Positions 27,887 to 36,708 of a stretch of DNA of 64,000 nucleotides are shown here, piece after piece. Source of the stretch: Streptomyces violaceoruber (lineage in GTDB: Bacteria; Actinomycetota; Actinomycetes; Streptomycetales; Streptomycetaceae); assembly GCA_000720805.1 (NCBI GenBank), contig JODI01000014.1, positions 62,001-126,000 of the forward strand. The letters are read 5' to 3'. The notes below the pieces were generated by a model. It was not told the origin of the DNA. It made no database searches and worked only from the letters and a program-made list of their open reading frames with translations. Position numbers and translations under genes: made by a program. Positions within the stretch are counted from its first letter, which is position 1. Each line of letters opens with the position of its first letter.

Positions 27887-28795
27887 TCAGCCCTCCAGCT
27901 CGTGGGCGTACGGCGGCTCCGCCCCCGCTCGTGAGCAGGTGATCGCAGCCGCCCGGGCCGCGAAGCGAAGCAGCTGGGTCCAGCCGTCGGGGCCCAGTGC
28001 GACGAGCGCCTGAGGGGACAGGGCGTCCCGGGCCAGGAGACCGTGCAGCAGGGCCGCGTTCACGGTGTCGCCCGCGCCGATCGTGTCCACGACGTCGACC
28101 TTCTCGCCCGGCACGGAGTGCACCGCACCGTCGCGGGTGAAGACGGTCAGCCCGTCGCCGCCCTGGGTGATCACGACGGCCGAGGGCCCGGAGGCCAGCC
28201 ACTCGCGCGGGGTGCCGCCCAGCCACAGGGCGTCCTCTTCGGAGAGTTTGAGCAGCGACACTGACGGCAGCCAGCTCTTGAACCGGGCCCGGTAGGCATC
28301 CGCGTCGGGGATCAGCCCGGCCCGGATGTTCGGGTCGAGCGCGGTGAACACGCCCTGCGCGGCCGCCGTCCGCATCAGCTCCTCGTAGGCGCTGGCCCCC
28401 GGCTCCAGAACCAGGGAGCAGGTGCCGAAGGACACCGCCCGGGTTCCCTCGGGAAGTCCTGCGGGCGCGGTGAACAGCCGGTCGGCGGTGCCGTCGACAT
28501 AGAAGGAGTAGGCGGCCGACCCGTGCGCGTCGATCGTGGCGACGGCGAGGGTGGTCGGCTCGGTGCCGCGCTGTACGTCCGACACGTCCACCCCCGCCCG
28601 ACGCAGGCCGTCGAGCAGGGCCTGCCCGAAGGCGTCCTCGGAGACGCGGGAGCAGAAGGCCGTGGGGGAGCCGAGCCGGCCGAGGGCGACGGCCGTGTTG
28701 TAGGGGCCGCCGCCGAGCGCCGGCTGCAGGCTCGCGAGGGCGCCTGTGCCCTGCGGTACCAGGTCGATCAGGGCCTCACCGGCGACGACGATCAC
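27887..28795 (-). CDS. PfkB-family carbohydrate kinase (fructokinase-like)
   Basis: A 302-residue ribokinase-fold kinase. The N-terminal VAGEALIDLVPQG and GGGPYNTAVALGRLG form PfkB signature 1, while DTIGAGDTVNAALL carries the catalytic Asp near residue 235. The start and the GxxP-N pattern are closest to fructokinases, so the substrate is probably fructose or a related ketose. It begins with GTG, 66 bases after the LacI-family regulator gene on the same strand, so the two likely form an operon and the regulator probably senses its substrate or product. Confidence 0.88.
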   Translation of the reverse strand: MIVVAGEALIDLVPQGTGALASLQPALGGGPYNTAVALGRLGSPTAFCSRVSEDAFGQALLDGLRRAGVDVSDVQRGTEPTTLAVATIDAHGSAAYSFYVDGTADRLFTAPAGLPEGTRAVSFGTCSLVLEPGASAYEELMRTAAAQGVFTALDPNIRAGLIPDADAYRARFKSWLPSVSLLKLSEEDALWLGGTPREWLASGPSAVVITQGGDGLTVFTRDGAVHSVPGEKVDVVDTIGAGDTVNAALLHGLLARDALSPQALVALGPDGWTQLLRFAARAAAITCSRAGAEPPYAHELEG

Positions 28796-28861
28796 GAGAC
28801 GGTTCCTCTCTCGGGTTGCGAGGGGGTTGGGGCTGCGCTGGGGCTGCGCGGAGGGCAGGGC

Positions 28862-29962
28862 TTACTGGGACTGCGGCGGAGCCTGCGACGAAGGTGCGGC
28901 TCCCCCGGACCGCAGAGGTCGCCTGCGCTGCCCGCGCCGCTCCGGCTCACCGGTGCAGCCGCATGACGTGCGGTGGACGAAGGTGCAGGCCAGCCGTACG
29001 GTCCGGGCGGGCCGCCCCGGGGCGGCCAGACGTTCCAGGAGCACCCGGACCGCCTGGGCGCCGATCTCCTTGCTGGGCTGGGCGATGGCGGTGAGCCGGG
29101 GAGTGAACAGGTCGGCCCAGGCGAAGTCGTCGAAGCAGCACAGCGCGATGTCGCCGGGCACGGACAGGCCATGCTCACGCAGCGCGCGCAGGGCACCGAG
29201 CGTCATCGTGTTGTTGGCGGTGACGAGTGCGGTGGGTGGCGCGGCGAGGGCGAGCAGGGCAGCCGTAGCGCGCTGCCCGCCGGCCGACTCGGAGTCGCCG
29301 TGGACCACCAGACGTTCGTCGTAGGGAAGTCCGGCGGCGGCGAGGCCGTGGCGGTAGCCGGTGATCCGCTCGCCGGTCGTGCTCAGCCCGGGCCGACCCG
29401 CGACCAGGGCGATCCGGCGGTGGCCGAGACCGGCGAGATGGGTGACCAGTTCGGCCGTCGGCTCGGCGCTGTCGGCGCAGACCTGGTCGAAGCGCGGAGT
29501 GCCGTCCTCAGGGGAGTCGACCACCCGGTCCAGGAACACGGCCGGTACGTCATGACGGCCCAGATAGGCGACCAGCTCGCGCGGGTCCGCGGAGGGCGCG
29601 ACGATCATGCCGTCCACCCGCCGCTCGTGCAGGAGCTGGACGACCTTGCGTTCGTGCTCGGGATCGTCGTGCGGATCGGCGATGAGCAGGCTGTAGCCGT
29701 GCTCCAGGGCGCCGGCCTCGACGCCCTGGAGGATCTCGGTGAAGTAGGGATTGCTGATCGCCGACACCGCGAGGCCGATGGACCGCGTCCGCGAGGTCAC
29801 CAGGGAGCGGGCGAGCGTGTTGGGCGTGTAGCCGAGCTCCTCGATGGCATCCAGTACGGCCTGGCGGGTGTGGGGCAGCACCGGCCGGGTGTCGTTGAGG
29901 ACGTGCGAGACGGTCGCCACCGACACACCGGCGCTGCGGGCGACGTCGGCCATGGTCGGCAT
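28862..29962 (-). CDS. LacI-family transcriptional regulator
   Basis: A 366-residue repressor with an N-terminal LacI helix-turn-helix and hinge (MADVARSAGVSVATVSHVLNDTRPV, residues 4-28) and a periplasmic-binding-like sugar-sensing domain (SIGLAVSAISNPYFTEILQGVE and later DIALCCFDDFAWADLFTPRLT). GAGGAGAAC precedes the chosen ATG at 29962; the frame is open upstream without homology. The C-terminal 30 residues are Arg/Pro/Gln-rich and not part of the fold. A dyad of LacI type at 30025-30050 suggests autoregulation; the downstream PfkB kinase is the likely target. Confidence 0.9.
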   Translation of the reverse strand: MPTMADVARSAGVSVATVSHVLNDTRPVLPHTRQAVLDAIEELGYTPNTLARSLVTSRTRSIGLAVSAISNPYFTEILQGVEAGALEHGYSLLIADPHDDPEHERKVVQLLHERRVDGMIVAPSADPRELVAYLGRHDVPAVFLDRVVDSPEDGTPRFDQVCADSAEPTAELVTHLAGLGHRRIALVAGRPGLSTTGERITGYRHGLAAAGLPYDERLVVHGDSESAGGQRATAALLALAAPPTALVTANNTMTLGALRALREHGLSVPGDIALCCFDDFAWADLFTPRLTAIAQPSKEIGAQAVRVLLERLAAPGRPARTVRLACTFVHRTSCGCTGEPERRGQRRRPLRSGGAAPSSQAPPQSQ

Positions 29963-30024
29963 CGGGTTCTCCTCTCGGGCCGCGCGGGCCTTCCGGACGG
30001 GAACGTATCCGATTCGACGGCCCA

Positions 30025-30050
30025 CGTAAACGTTTGCGCAATCGTTTACG
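30025..30050. promoter_or_regulatory. LacI-type operator upstream of the LacI-family gene
   Basis: CGTAAACG, ten bases (TTTGCGCAAT), then CGTTTACG: perfect 8-bp arms. Two shorter palindromes overlap inside, AAACGTTT at 30028 and TTGCGCAA at 30034, the classic LacI/GalR central CG form. It is 63 bp before the regulator's ATG. Confidence 0.7.
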
Positions 30051-30145
30051 CCGCGTCACCGTCTGCGTCACGCTCCAGGTGGGCTCGCCCAGGGGTCGGG
30101 AGAATCACTCACCGATGGAACTCACCCACGGTCCGGGCGCCCGGC

Positions 30146-31102
30146 TCACTCCCAGTCCCAGGCGATCCCCACGATCCCCGACCGCACCCGCGGCTCGACC
30201 AGGTGCACCGAGTGGTGTCTCCCGGTGAGTGCCAGTTCCTGGCGGCCGGCGCGCGGCGCCGCCGCCGAGTGCTGGGTGAACCGGTGGCAGCGCACGGGCA
30301 GGGCGTTCTCGTCGAACCGCACCTGGAGCGCGTACTGGCCGCCCGCGGGCCCCGGACCGCGGACGTACTCCCGCGACACGCCCGCCGTGCCGTCCTCGAC
30401 GCTGTAGCGGAACAGGAACGTGTCGCCGGCCCGCAGCCGGGCGTCGAAGAGCAGCTCGGCCACGAGCACACCGGTGTCGTGGTGCGAACGGATCCGTCCG
30501 GTACGGCAGTTGTCTAGGGCCTGGACGGTCATGCGCTCGGGTGCACACCCGGGGTCGCCGTGGTGGACGGCCACGAAGCGGTCGACGCCGTCCCGGTGGG
30601 CGCGGACGATGTGGTGCGACTCCCGCGCCGCGAGTTCGCGACGCGCCCCGATGCGGACCCGTTCGTGGTGCCCGAGGGTGTGCAGCCCGCTGTCCAGCGG
30701 CGAACCCAGGTCGGCCAGCAGGTGCTCCAGCACGTCCGAGGCGGCCATCAGGGAGCGGTAGGAACGGGCCGGGGGCCGCTGCGCGGCGGGCCCCTCGTCG
30801 GGCCGGGCGAGCAGCCGGATCAGTGACTCCTCCGGCAGCTGGAGGATCTCCTCCAGCGCCCGCACGGCCCGCAGTGACTCCGGACGCTGGGGGCGCCGGG
30901 CGCCTTGCTGCCAGTAACTCAGGCTGGTGACGCCGACCTTGACCCCGTGGCGTGACAGGTGGTGCTGCACCCGCTGCAGCGGCAGTCCGCGGGCGGCGAT
31001 CGCGGCGCGCAGGGCGACGTGGAAGGGGCCGCCACGCAGGGCCGAGTCCAGTTCCGCGGTGACGCCGCCGGCGATGTCCGCGTGCTGTGTGGCGTGCGGC
31101 AT
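30146..31102 (-). CDS. Helix-turn-helix DNA-binding protein, streptomycete type
   Basis: A 318-residue protein. Residues 25-95 read as a Cro/C1-like helix-turn-helix (RAAIAARGLPLQRVQHHLSRHGVKVGVTSLSYWQQGARRPQRPESLRAVRALEEIL), with the pattern of XRE regulators that pick a spacing-tolerant operator. The remaining 220 residues have mixed strands (RIGARRELAARESHHIVRAHRDGVDRFVAVHH, YALQVRFDENALPVRCHRF) and no family I recognise, perhaps a ligand-binding or beta-barrel domain. No partner gene is adjacent on its strand. Conserved-looking but of unknown function. Confidence 0.75.
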   Translation of the reverse strand: MPHATQHADIAGGVTAELDSALRGGPFHVALRAAIAARGLPLQRVQHHLSRHGVKVGVTSLSYWQQGARRPQRPESLRAVRALEEILQLPEESLIRLLARPDEGPAAQRPPARSYRSLMAASDVLEHLLADLGSPLDSGLHTLGHHERVRIGARRELAARESHHIVRAHRDGVDRFVAVHHGDPGCAPERMTVQALDNCRTGRIRSHHDTGVLVAELLFDARLRAGDTFLFRYSVEDGTAGVSREYVRGPGPAGGQYALQVRFDENALPVRCHRFTQHSAAAPRAGRQELALTGRHHSVHLVEPRVRSGIVGIAWDWE

Positions 31103-31371
31103 GCAGAGGCCTTTCTGTGAAGGGGCACGACGGCTGGTCAGACCGCGCGTGGAGGTGCCGGTACCACTGTGCCGACGGGGGTCTTCACATCCGTACGCCG
31201 TCGTTCAGGGCCCGCAGTTCCCCCGCATTGAAGCGTGTTGACCAAGTCCCGACAACACCTGATGTCGATCCCTGGTGGGCTCATGGCCGACTTCGAGCTC
31301 ACTCGGCAGGCGTCGTGGTCATGGGAGTGCGTCGAGGTGGGGACCGCCGGGTGCGCTGCGGCCGGCCGGGA

Positions 31372-31393
31372 TCCGCGACGGCCCCGTCGCGGA
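31372..31393. promoter_or_regulatory. 22-bp palindrome upstream of uvrC
   Basis: TCCGCGACGG and CCGTCGCGGA are exact 10-bp inverted repeats separated by two bases. It sits 50 bp upstream of the uvrC -35 element and could be an extra operator or the end of an upstream transcript. Confidence 0.5.
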
Positions 31394-31442
31394 ACGAACC
31401 TTCTCGTGCACGCAGCGCAGCCAGGAACTCACGGACGCCGCA

Positions 31443-31465
31443 CTGTCAGCCCCCGCCAGTAGGGT
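31443..31465 (+). promoter_or_regulatory. DNA-damage promoter of uvrC
   Basis: CTGTCAGCC at 31443-31451, eight bases, then TAGGGT at 31460-31465. The TGTCA core and the spacing are kept but the final GTG of the -35 is CC-rich, so this is the weakest of the six. The ATG follows after seven bases, again predicting a leaderless mRNA. Confidence 0.65.
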
Positions 31466-31472
31466 GTGAGAC

Positions 31473-33530
31473 ATGGCCGATCCCTCCAGCTACCGCCCCC
31501 GGCCGGGACAGATCCCGGACTCTCCCGGGGTCTACAGGTTCCGAGACGAGCACCGCCGGGTGATCTACGTCGGAAAGGCGAAAAGCCTGCGCCAGCGCCT
31601 GGCGAACTACTTCCAGGATCTGGCGGGCCTGCACCCCCGCACCCGCACCATGGTCACCACGGCCGCGTCCGTGGAATGGACGGTGGTGTCCACGGAAGTC
31701 GAGGCGCTGCAGCTGGAGTACTCCTGGATCAAGGAGTTCGACCCCCGCTTCAACGTCAAGTACCGCGACGACAAGAGCTACCCGTACCTCGCGGTGACGA
31801 TGAACGAGGAGTTCCCGCGCGTTCAGGTGATGCGCGGTCACAAGAAGAAGGGCGTGCGCTACTTCGGGCCGTACGGACACGCCTGGGCGATCCGCGACAC
31901 CGTCGACCTCCTCCTGCGCGTCTTCCCCGTGCGCACCTGTTCGGCCGGCGTCTTCAAGAACGCCGCCCGCACCGGCCGTCCCTGCCTGCTCGGTTACATC
32001 GGCAAGTGCTCCGCACCCTGCGTCGAGCGGGTCTCCGCCGAGGAGCACCGCGAACTGGCCGAGGAGTTCTGCGACTTCGTGGCCGGCCGCACCGGCACCT
32101 ATCTGCGCCGCCTGGAGAAGCAGATGATGGAGGCGGCCGAGGAGATGGAGTACGAGCGGGCGGCTCGCCTGCGCGACGACATCGAGGCCCTGAAGAAGGC
32201 CATGGAGAAGAACGCGGTCGTGCTCGCCGACGCGACCGACGCCGACCTGATCGCGGTCGCCGAGGACGAGCTGGAAGCGGCCGTGCAGATCTTCCACGTC
32301 CGCGGCGGACGCGTGCGCGGCCAGCGCGGCTGGGTCACCGACAAGGTCGAGGAGATCACCACCGGCGCCCTCGTCGAACACGCCCTCCAGCAGCTCTACG
32401 GCGAGGAGAAGGGTGACGCGGTCCCCAAGGAGGTCCTCGTCCCCGCCCTGCCCGACCCCGTGGAGCCCGTCCAGGAGTGGCTCAGCGAGCGGCGCGGGGC
32501 GAACGTCTCGCTGCGCATACCGCAGCGCGGCGACAAGAAGGCCCTCATGGAGACCGTGCAGCGCAACGCCCTCCAGTCGCTCGCCCTGCACAAGACCAAG
32601 CGCGCCTCCGACCTGACCACCCGCTCGCGTGCCCTGGAGGAGATCGCCGAGGCCCTCGACCTGGACAGCGCTCCCCTGCGCATCGAGTGCTACGACATCT
32701 CGCACCTCCAGGGCGACGACGTCGTGGCCTCCATGGTCGTCTTCGAGGACGGCCTGCAGCGCAAGAGCGAGTACCGCCGCTTCCAGATCAAGGGCTTCGA
32801 GGGCCAGGACGACGTCCGCTCCATGCACGAGGTGATCACCCGCCGCTTCCGGCGCTACCTCGCGGAGAAGGAGAAGACGGGCGAGTGGACCGACGGTGCC
32901 GCCGAGGGCCTCACCAACGGCCTCACCGACGGTCTCAAGGACGAGGACGGGCGCCCCAAGCGCTTCGCCTACCCGCCCCAGCTCGTCGTCGTCGACGGCG
33001 GCCAGCCGCAGGTGGCCGCCGCCAAGAGGGCCCTGGACGAGCTCGGCATCGACGACATCGCCGTCTGCGGCCTCGCCAAGCGCCTGGAGGAGGTCTGGCT
33101 GCCCGGCGAGGACGACCCGGTGGTCCTGCCCCGCACCAGCGAGGGCCTCTACCTGCTGCAACGCGTCCGTGACGAGGCCCACCGCTTCGCCATCACCTAC
33201 CAGCGGACCAAGAGGGCCAAGCGTTTCCGGTCGAGCCCGCTGGACGACGTCCCGGGGCTCGGGGACACGCGCAAGCAGGCACTGCTGAAGCATTTCGGTT
33301 CGTTGAAGAAACTGCGGTCCGCCACCATCGACCAGATCTGCGAGGTCCCCGGCATAGGCCGCAAGACGGCCGAGACGATCGCCGTCGCCCTCGCCCAGTC
33401 GGCTCCCGCCACGCCGGCCGTGAACACGGCGACTGGCGAGATCATGGAAGAGGAACCCGGCACCATGGGTTCCAGTGGGGAGCCCGTGACGATGGGCGCC
33501 CCGGACGAACGACGGGGGCAGGAGACATGA
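31473..33530 (+). CDS. uvrC: Excinuclease ABC subunit C
   Basis: A 685-residue dual-incision nuclease of excision repair. The N-terminal GIY-YIG domain ([25 protein letters not shown], about residues 16-42) cuts 3' to the lesion. A UVR helix pair near residue 205-240 binds UvrB. The RNase H-like domain ([24 protein letters not shown]) cuts 5' and ends in a helix-hairpin-helix pair ([26 protein letters not shown]). The ATG at 31473 lies seven bases after the -10. Its stop overlaps the rapZ ATG (ATGA), so uvrC, rapZ, yvcK and whiA form one coupled operon. Confidence 0.97.
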   Translation: MADPSSYRPRPGQIPDSPGVYRFRDEHRRVIYVGKAKSLRQRLANYFQDLAGLHPRTRTMVTTAASVEWTVVSTEVEALQLEYSWIKEFDPRFNVKYRDDKSYPYLAVTMNEEFPRVQVMRGHKKKGVRYFGPYGHAWAIRDTVDLLLRVFPVRTCSAGVFKNAARTGRPCLLGYIGKCSAPCVERVSAEEHRELAEEFCDFVAGRTGTYLRRLEKQMMEAAEEMEYERAARLRDDIEALKKAMEKNAVVLADATDADLIAVAEDELEAAVQIFHVRGGRVRGQRGWVTDKVEEITTGALVEHALQQLYGEEKGDAVPKEVLVPALPDPVEPVQEWLSERRGANVSLRIPQRGDKKALMETVQRNALQSLALHKTKRASDLTTRSRALEEIAEALDLDSAPLRIECYDISHLQGDDVVASMVVFEDGLQRKSEYRRFQIKGFEGQDDVRSMHEVITRRFRRYLAEKEKTGEWTDGAAEGLTNGLTDGLKDEDGRPKRFAYPPQLVVVDGGQPQVAAAKRALDELGIDDIAVCGLAKRLEEVWLPGEDDPVVLPRTSEGLYLLQRVRDEAHRFAITYQRTKRAKRFRSSPLDDVPGLGDTRKQALLKHFGSLKKLRSATIDQICEVPGIGRKTAETIAVALAQSAPATPAVNTATGEIMEEEPGTMGSSGEPVTMGAPDERRGQET

Positions 33531-34486
33531 ATGTGAACGAGCACGACGGGCAACAAGGCCAGGCCGGAGACGGAGCACAGGTGAGTACGGGCACGCCCAA
33601 CGAGACGGCCGCGGTCCCGGACGCGGCCATCCCCGAGCTGGTGATCATCTCCGGCATGTCCGGGGCCGGGCGCTCGACGGCCGCCAAGTGTCTGGAGGAC
33701 CTCGGCTGGTTCGTCGTCGACAACCTGCCGCCCGCCCTGATCCCCACCATGGTGGAGCTCGGCGCCCGCTCCCAGGGCAACGTGGCGCGGATCGCGGTCG
33801 TCGTCGACGTCCGCGGCCGCCGCTTCTTCGACAACCTCCGCGAGTCCCTCGCCGACCTCGACAGCAGGAACGTCACCCGGCGGATCGTCTTCCTGGAGTC
33901 CTCGGACGAGGCCTTGGTGCGCCGCTTCGAGTCGGTGCGCCGCCCGCACCCACTCCAGGGCGACGGCCGCATCGTCGACGGCATCGACGCCGAGCGCGAA
34001 CTGCTGCGCGAGCTGCGCGGCGACGCCGACCTGGTGATCGACACCTCCAGCCTCAACGTGCATGAACTGCGCGCCAAGATGGACGCCCGGTTCGCCGGCG
34101 AGGAGGAGCCCGAGCTGCGGGCCACCGTCATGTCCTTCGGCTTCAAGTACGGCCTCCCGGTCGACGCAGACCTGGTCGCGGACATGCGCTTCCTCCCCAA
34201 CCCGCACTGGGTCCCGGAACTGCGCCCCTTCACCGGCCTCAACGAGGAGGTGTCGGCGTACGTCTTCAACCAGCCCGGCGCCAAGGAGTTCCTCGACCGC
34301 TACGCCGAACTGCTCCGGCTCATCGCGGCGGGCTACCGCCGTGAGGGCAAGCGGTACGTGACGATCGCCATCGGCTGCACGGGCGGCAAGCACCGCTCGG
34401 TCGCCACTTCGGAGAAGCTCGCCGCGCGACTCGCGGCCGAGGGCGTGGAGACGGTGGTCGTGCACCGGGACATGGGACGGGAATGA
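33527..34486 (+). CDS. rapZ: RapZ/YvcJ-family nucleotide-binding protein
   Basis: A 319-residue P-loop protein. The nucleotide site reads GMSGAGRST at residues 43-51, the GxSGxGRS variant typical of this family. The C-terminal domain includes [23 protein letters not shown] and [21 protein letters not shown]. In E. coli RapZ steers small-RNA decay of glmS mRNA; Gram-positive YvcJ binds nucleotides and GTP, and its role in Streptomyces is not settled. It sits between uvrC and yvcK with 4-bp overlaps on both sides, so is expressed with them. Confidence 0.94.
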   Translation: MNVNEHDGQQGQAGDGAQVSTGTPNETAAVPDAAIPELVIISGMSGAGRSTAAKCLEDLGWFVVDNLPPALIPTMVELGARSQGNVARIAVVVDVRGRRFFDNLRESLADLDSRNVTRRIVFLESSDEALVRRFESVRRPHPLQGDGRIVDGIDAERELLRELRGDADLVIDTSSLNVHELRAKMDARFAGEEEPELRATVMSFGFKYGLPVDADLVADMRFLPNPHWVPELRPFTGLNEEVSAYVFNQPGAKEFLDRYAELLRLIAAGYRREGKRYVTIAIGCTGGKHRSVATSEKLAARLAAEGVETVVVHRDMGRE

Positions 34487-35550
34487 CGGCACGTACTCCG
34501 CGGCTGAGCGGGCTGCGCCGGGCCGTCCCGGTGGGCAGGGCGAGCAGGCCCGTCGAGGCGCGCGGCGCCAAGCCGCGCCGCCGGGGCGCCCAGCCCAAGG
34601 TGGTCGCACTCGGCGGCGGCATGGGCCTGTCCGCCTCACTCGCCGCACTGCGCCGGATCACCGGCGACCTCACCGCCGTCGTCACCGTGGCGGACGACGG
34701 CGGCTCCAGCGGACGCCTGCGTGACGAGCTGGGGGTGCTGCCACCCGGCGACCTGCGCAAGGCGCTGGCCGCGCTGTGCGGCGACGACGACTGGGGCCAG
34801 ACCTGGGCCCGGGTCATCCAGCACCGCTTCCAGTCCCAGGGCGACCTGCACGAACACGCGGTCGGCAACCTGCTGATCGTCGCCCTGTGGGAGCAGCTCG
34901 GCGACCATGTCCAGGCCCTCGACCTGGTCGGCAGGCTGCTCGGCGCGCACGGCCGGGTGCTGCCCATGTCCGCCGTACCGCTGGAGCTGCAGGCCCTGGT
35001 CAAGGGCCACGACCCGGAGCGGCCCGAGGCGGTCGACACCGTACGGGGACAGGCCACCGTCGCCCTCACCCCCGGCGAGGTGCAGTCCGTGCATCTCGTT
35101 CCGCACGACCCGCCCGCGGTCCCGGAGGCGGTGGAGGCCGTCCTCGACGCGGACTGGGTGGTCCTGGGCCCCGGCTCCTGGTTCTCGTCGGTCATCCCGC
35201 ACCTGCTGGTGCCCGAGCTCCTGGACGCGCTCACGCAGACGAAGGCCCGCCGGGTACTCTCCCTGAACCTCGCGCCGCAACCCGGAGAAACCGAGGGCTT
35301 CTCCCCGCAGCGTCATGTGGAGGTTTTGGGACGACACGCCCCTAAACTCGCCCTGGACGTGGTGCTGGCCGACGAGGCCGCCGTGCCTGATCGCGAAGTG
35401 CTCACCGAGGCCGCCAAGCGGCTCGGAGCCGCGGTCGAGCTGGCCCCGGTGGCCCGGACGGACGGGAGCCCAAGGCATGACCCGGAGCTTCTGGCCGCCG
35501 CGTACGACCGTATTTTTCGGATGCATGGAAGGATCGGCCCATGGCGATGA
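34483..35550 (+). CDS. yvcK: YvcK/CofD-like gluconeogenesis factor
   Basis: A 355-residue Rossmann-like protein of the CofD/YvcK family. Its nucleotide-sugar loop is [18 protein letters not shown] near residues 34-51, followed by [24 protein letters not shown] and [13 protein letters not shown]. YvcK-type proteins bind UDP-GlcNAc, support growth on gluconeogenic carbon and influence cell-wall synthesis. The short Arg-rich N-terminus is typical of actinomycetes. It overlaps rapZ by 4 bases and whiA by 10, so the three are co-translated. Confidence 0.94.
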   Translation: MTARTPRLSGLRRAVPVGRASRPVEARGAKPRRRGAQPKVVALGGGMGLSASLAALRRITGDLTAVVTVADDGGSSGRLRDELGVLPPGDLRKALAALCGDDDWGQTWARVIQHRFQSQGDLHEHAVGNLLIVALWEQLGDHVQALDLVGRLLGAHGRVLPMSAVPLELQALVKGHDPERPEAVDTVRGQATVALTPGEVQSVHLVPHDPPAVPEAVEAVLDADWVVLGPGSWFSSVIPHLLVPELLDALTQTKARRVLSLNLAPQPGETEGFSPQRHVEVLGRHAPKLALDVVLADEAAVPDREVLTEAAKRLGAAVELAPVARTDGSPRHDPELLAAAYDRIFRMHGRIGPWR

Positions 35551-36530
35551 CGGCAGCGGTGAAGGACGAGATCTCCCGGCTCCCCGTCACCCGGACCTGC
35601 TGCAGGAAGGCGGAGGTCTCCGCCCTTCTGCGGTTCGCCGGCGGCCTCCACCTGGTGAGCGGGCGCATCGTGATCGAGGCGGAGCTGGACACCGCGATGG
35701 CGGCCCGCCGTCTCAAGCGGGACATCCTGGAGATCTTCGGCCACAGTTCCGAGCTGATCGTGATGGCACCCGGCGGACTGCGCCGCGGCTCGCGTTACGT
35801 CGTCCGGGTCGTCGCCGGCGGTGACCAGCTGGCCCGGCAGACCGGCCTGGTGGACGGCCGGGGGCGCCCGATCCGGGGTCTGCCGCCGCAGGTGGTCTCG
35901 GGGGCCACCTGCGACGCGGAGGCGGCCTGGCGCGGGGCCTTCCTGGCGCACGGCTCGCTCACCGAACCCGGCCGTTCCTCCTCCCTGGAAGTGACCTGCC
36001 CGGGCCCCGAGGCCGCGCTCGCCCTGGTCGGAGCCGCCCGTCGGCTGTCGATCGCGGCGAAGGCCCGCGAGGTGCGCGGGGTGGACCGCGTTGTCGTCCG
36101 TGACGGTGACGCGATCGGCGCCCTGCTGACCCGTCTCGGCGCCCACGAGTCGGTGCTGGCCTGGGAGGAGCGACGGATGCGCCGCGAGGTGCGCGCCACG
36201 GCGAACCGTCTCGCCAACTTCGACGACGCCAACCTGCGCCGCTCCGCACGCGCGGCCGTCGCCGCCGGCGCCCGGGTGCAGCGTGCCCTGGAGATCCTCG
36301 GCGACGACGTGCCCGAGCACCTGGCTGCCGCCGGCCGGCTGCGCATGGACCACAAGCAGGCCTCCCTGGAGGAGCTGGGCGCGCTCGCCGACCCGCCGCT
36401 GACCAAGGACGCGGTGGCCGGCCGTATCCGCCGGCTGCTGGCGATGGCCGACAAACGCGCCTCCGACCTCGGCATCCCGGGCACGGACGCCAACCTCAGC
36501 GAGGAGCTCGCCGACAACCTTGTCGGATGA
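35541..36530 (+). CDS. whiA: Sporulation regulator WhiA
   Basis: A 329-residue transcription factor that acts with WhiB to start sporulation septation in aerial hyphae. The N-terminal two thirds are a LAGLIDADG-like fold without the catalytic acids ([42 protein letters not shown]). The C-terminal helix-turn-helix is around [25 protein letters not shown]. It is the last gene of the uvrC-rapZ-yvcK-whiA unit and is followed by a strong terminator. Its presence supports a sporulating actinomycete. Confidence 0.97.
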   Translation: MAMTAAVKDEISRLPVTRTCCRKAEVSALLRFAGGLHLVSGRIVIEAELDTAMAARRLKRDILEIFGHSSELIVMAPGGLRRGSRYVVRVVAGGDQLARQTGLVDGRGRPIRGLPPQVVSGATCDAEAAWRGAFLAHGSLTEPGRSSSLEVTCPGPEAALALVGAARRLSIAAKAREVRGVDRVVVRDGDAIGALLTRLGAHESVLAWEERRMRREVRATANRLANFDDANLRRSARAAVAAGARVQRALEILGDDVPEHLAAAGRLRMDHKQASLEELGALADPPLTKDAVAGRIRRLLAMADKRASDLGIPGTDANLSEELADNLVG

Positions 36531-36576
36531 GCCGGACGAGCGGGATGGGCCGGAGCATCTGAAGGCCCCTCATTAC

Positions 36577-36617
36577 GCCGGTGCCGACGCCCACTTGGGT
36601 GAACGGCACCGGCTTTT
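36577..36617 (+). terminator. Intrinsic terminator after whiA
   Basis: GCCGGTGCCG (36577-36586) pairs with CGGCACCGGC (36604-36613), followed at once by TTTT. It marks the end of the operon 46 bases after the whiA stop. Confidence 0.8.
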
Positions 36618-36708
36618 GCGTGTCGTTGTGGCGGCCTTGACTCGATCATGAACTGTCATGAGCCTGGCATCAGTTCGCTGCTGTGGCGGACCCACCCTAG
36701 GGGGGTTC

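Larger units (their letters stand above)
31283..31470 (+). pseudogene. Possible decayed DUF397 small-protein gene
   Basis: One frame reads MADFELTRQASWSWECVEVG and, after a frame change, an IRDG...F...SQELTDAAL stretch follows. DUF397 proteins have the order W-K-S-S...CVEVA...VRDSK...F, so this could be a degraded copy. The match is short and the SK of VRDSK is missing; it could be chance. Confidence 0.25.
31103..31472. other. 370-bp region between divergent HTH gene and uvrC
   Basis: It holds the promoters of both genes, a possible DUF397 remnant (31283-31470), a 22-bp near-perfect palindrome (31372-31393) and the uvrC damage promoter (31443-31465). No intact gene is supported. Confidence 0.5.
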
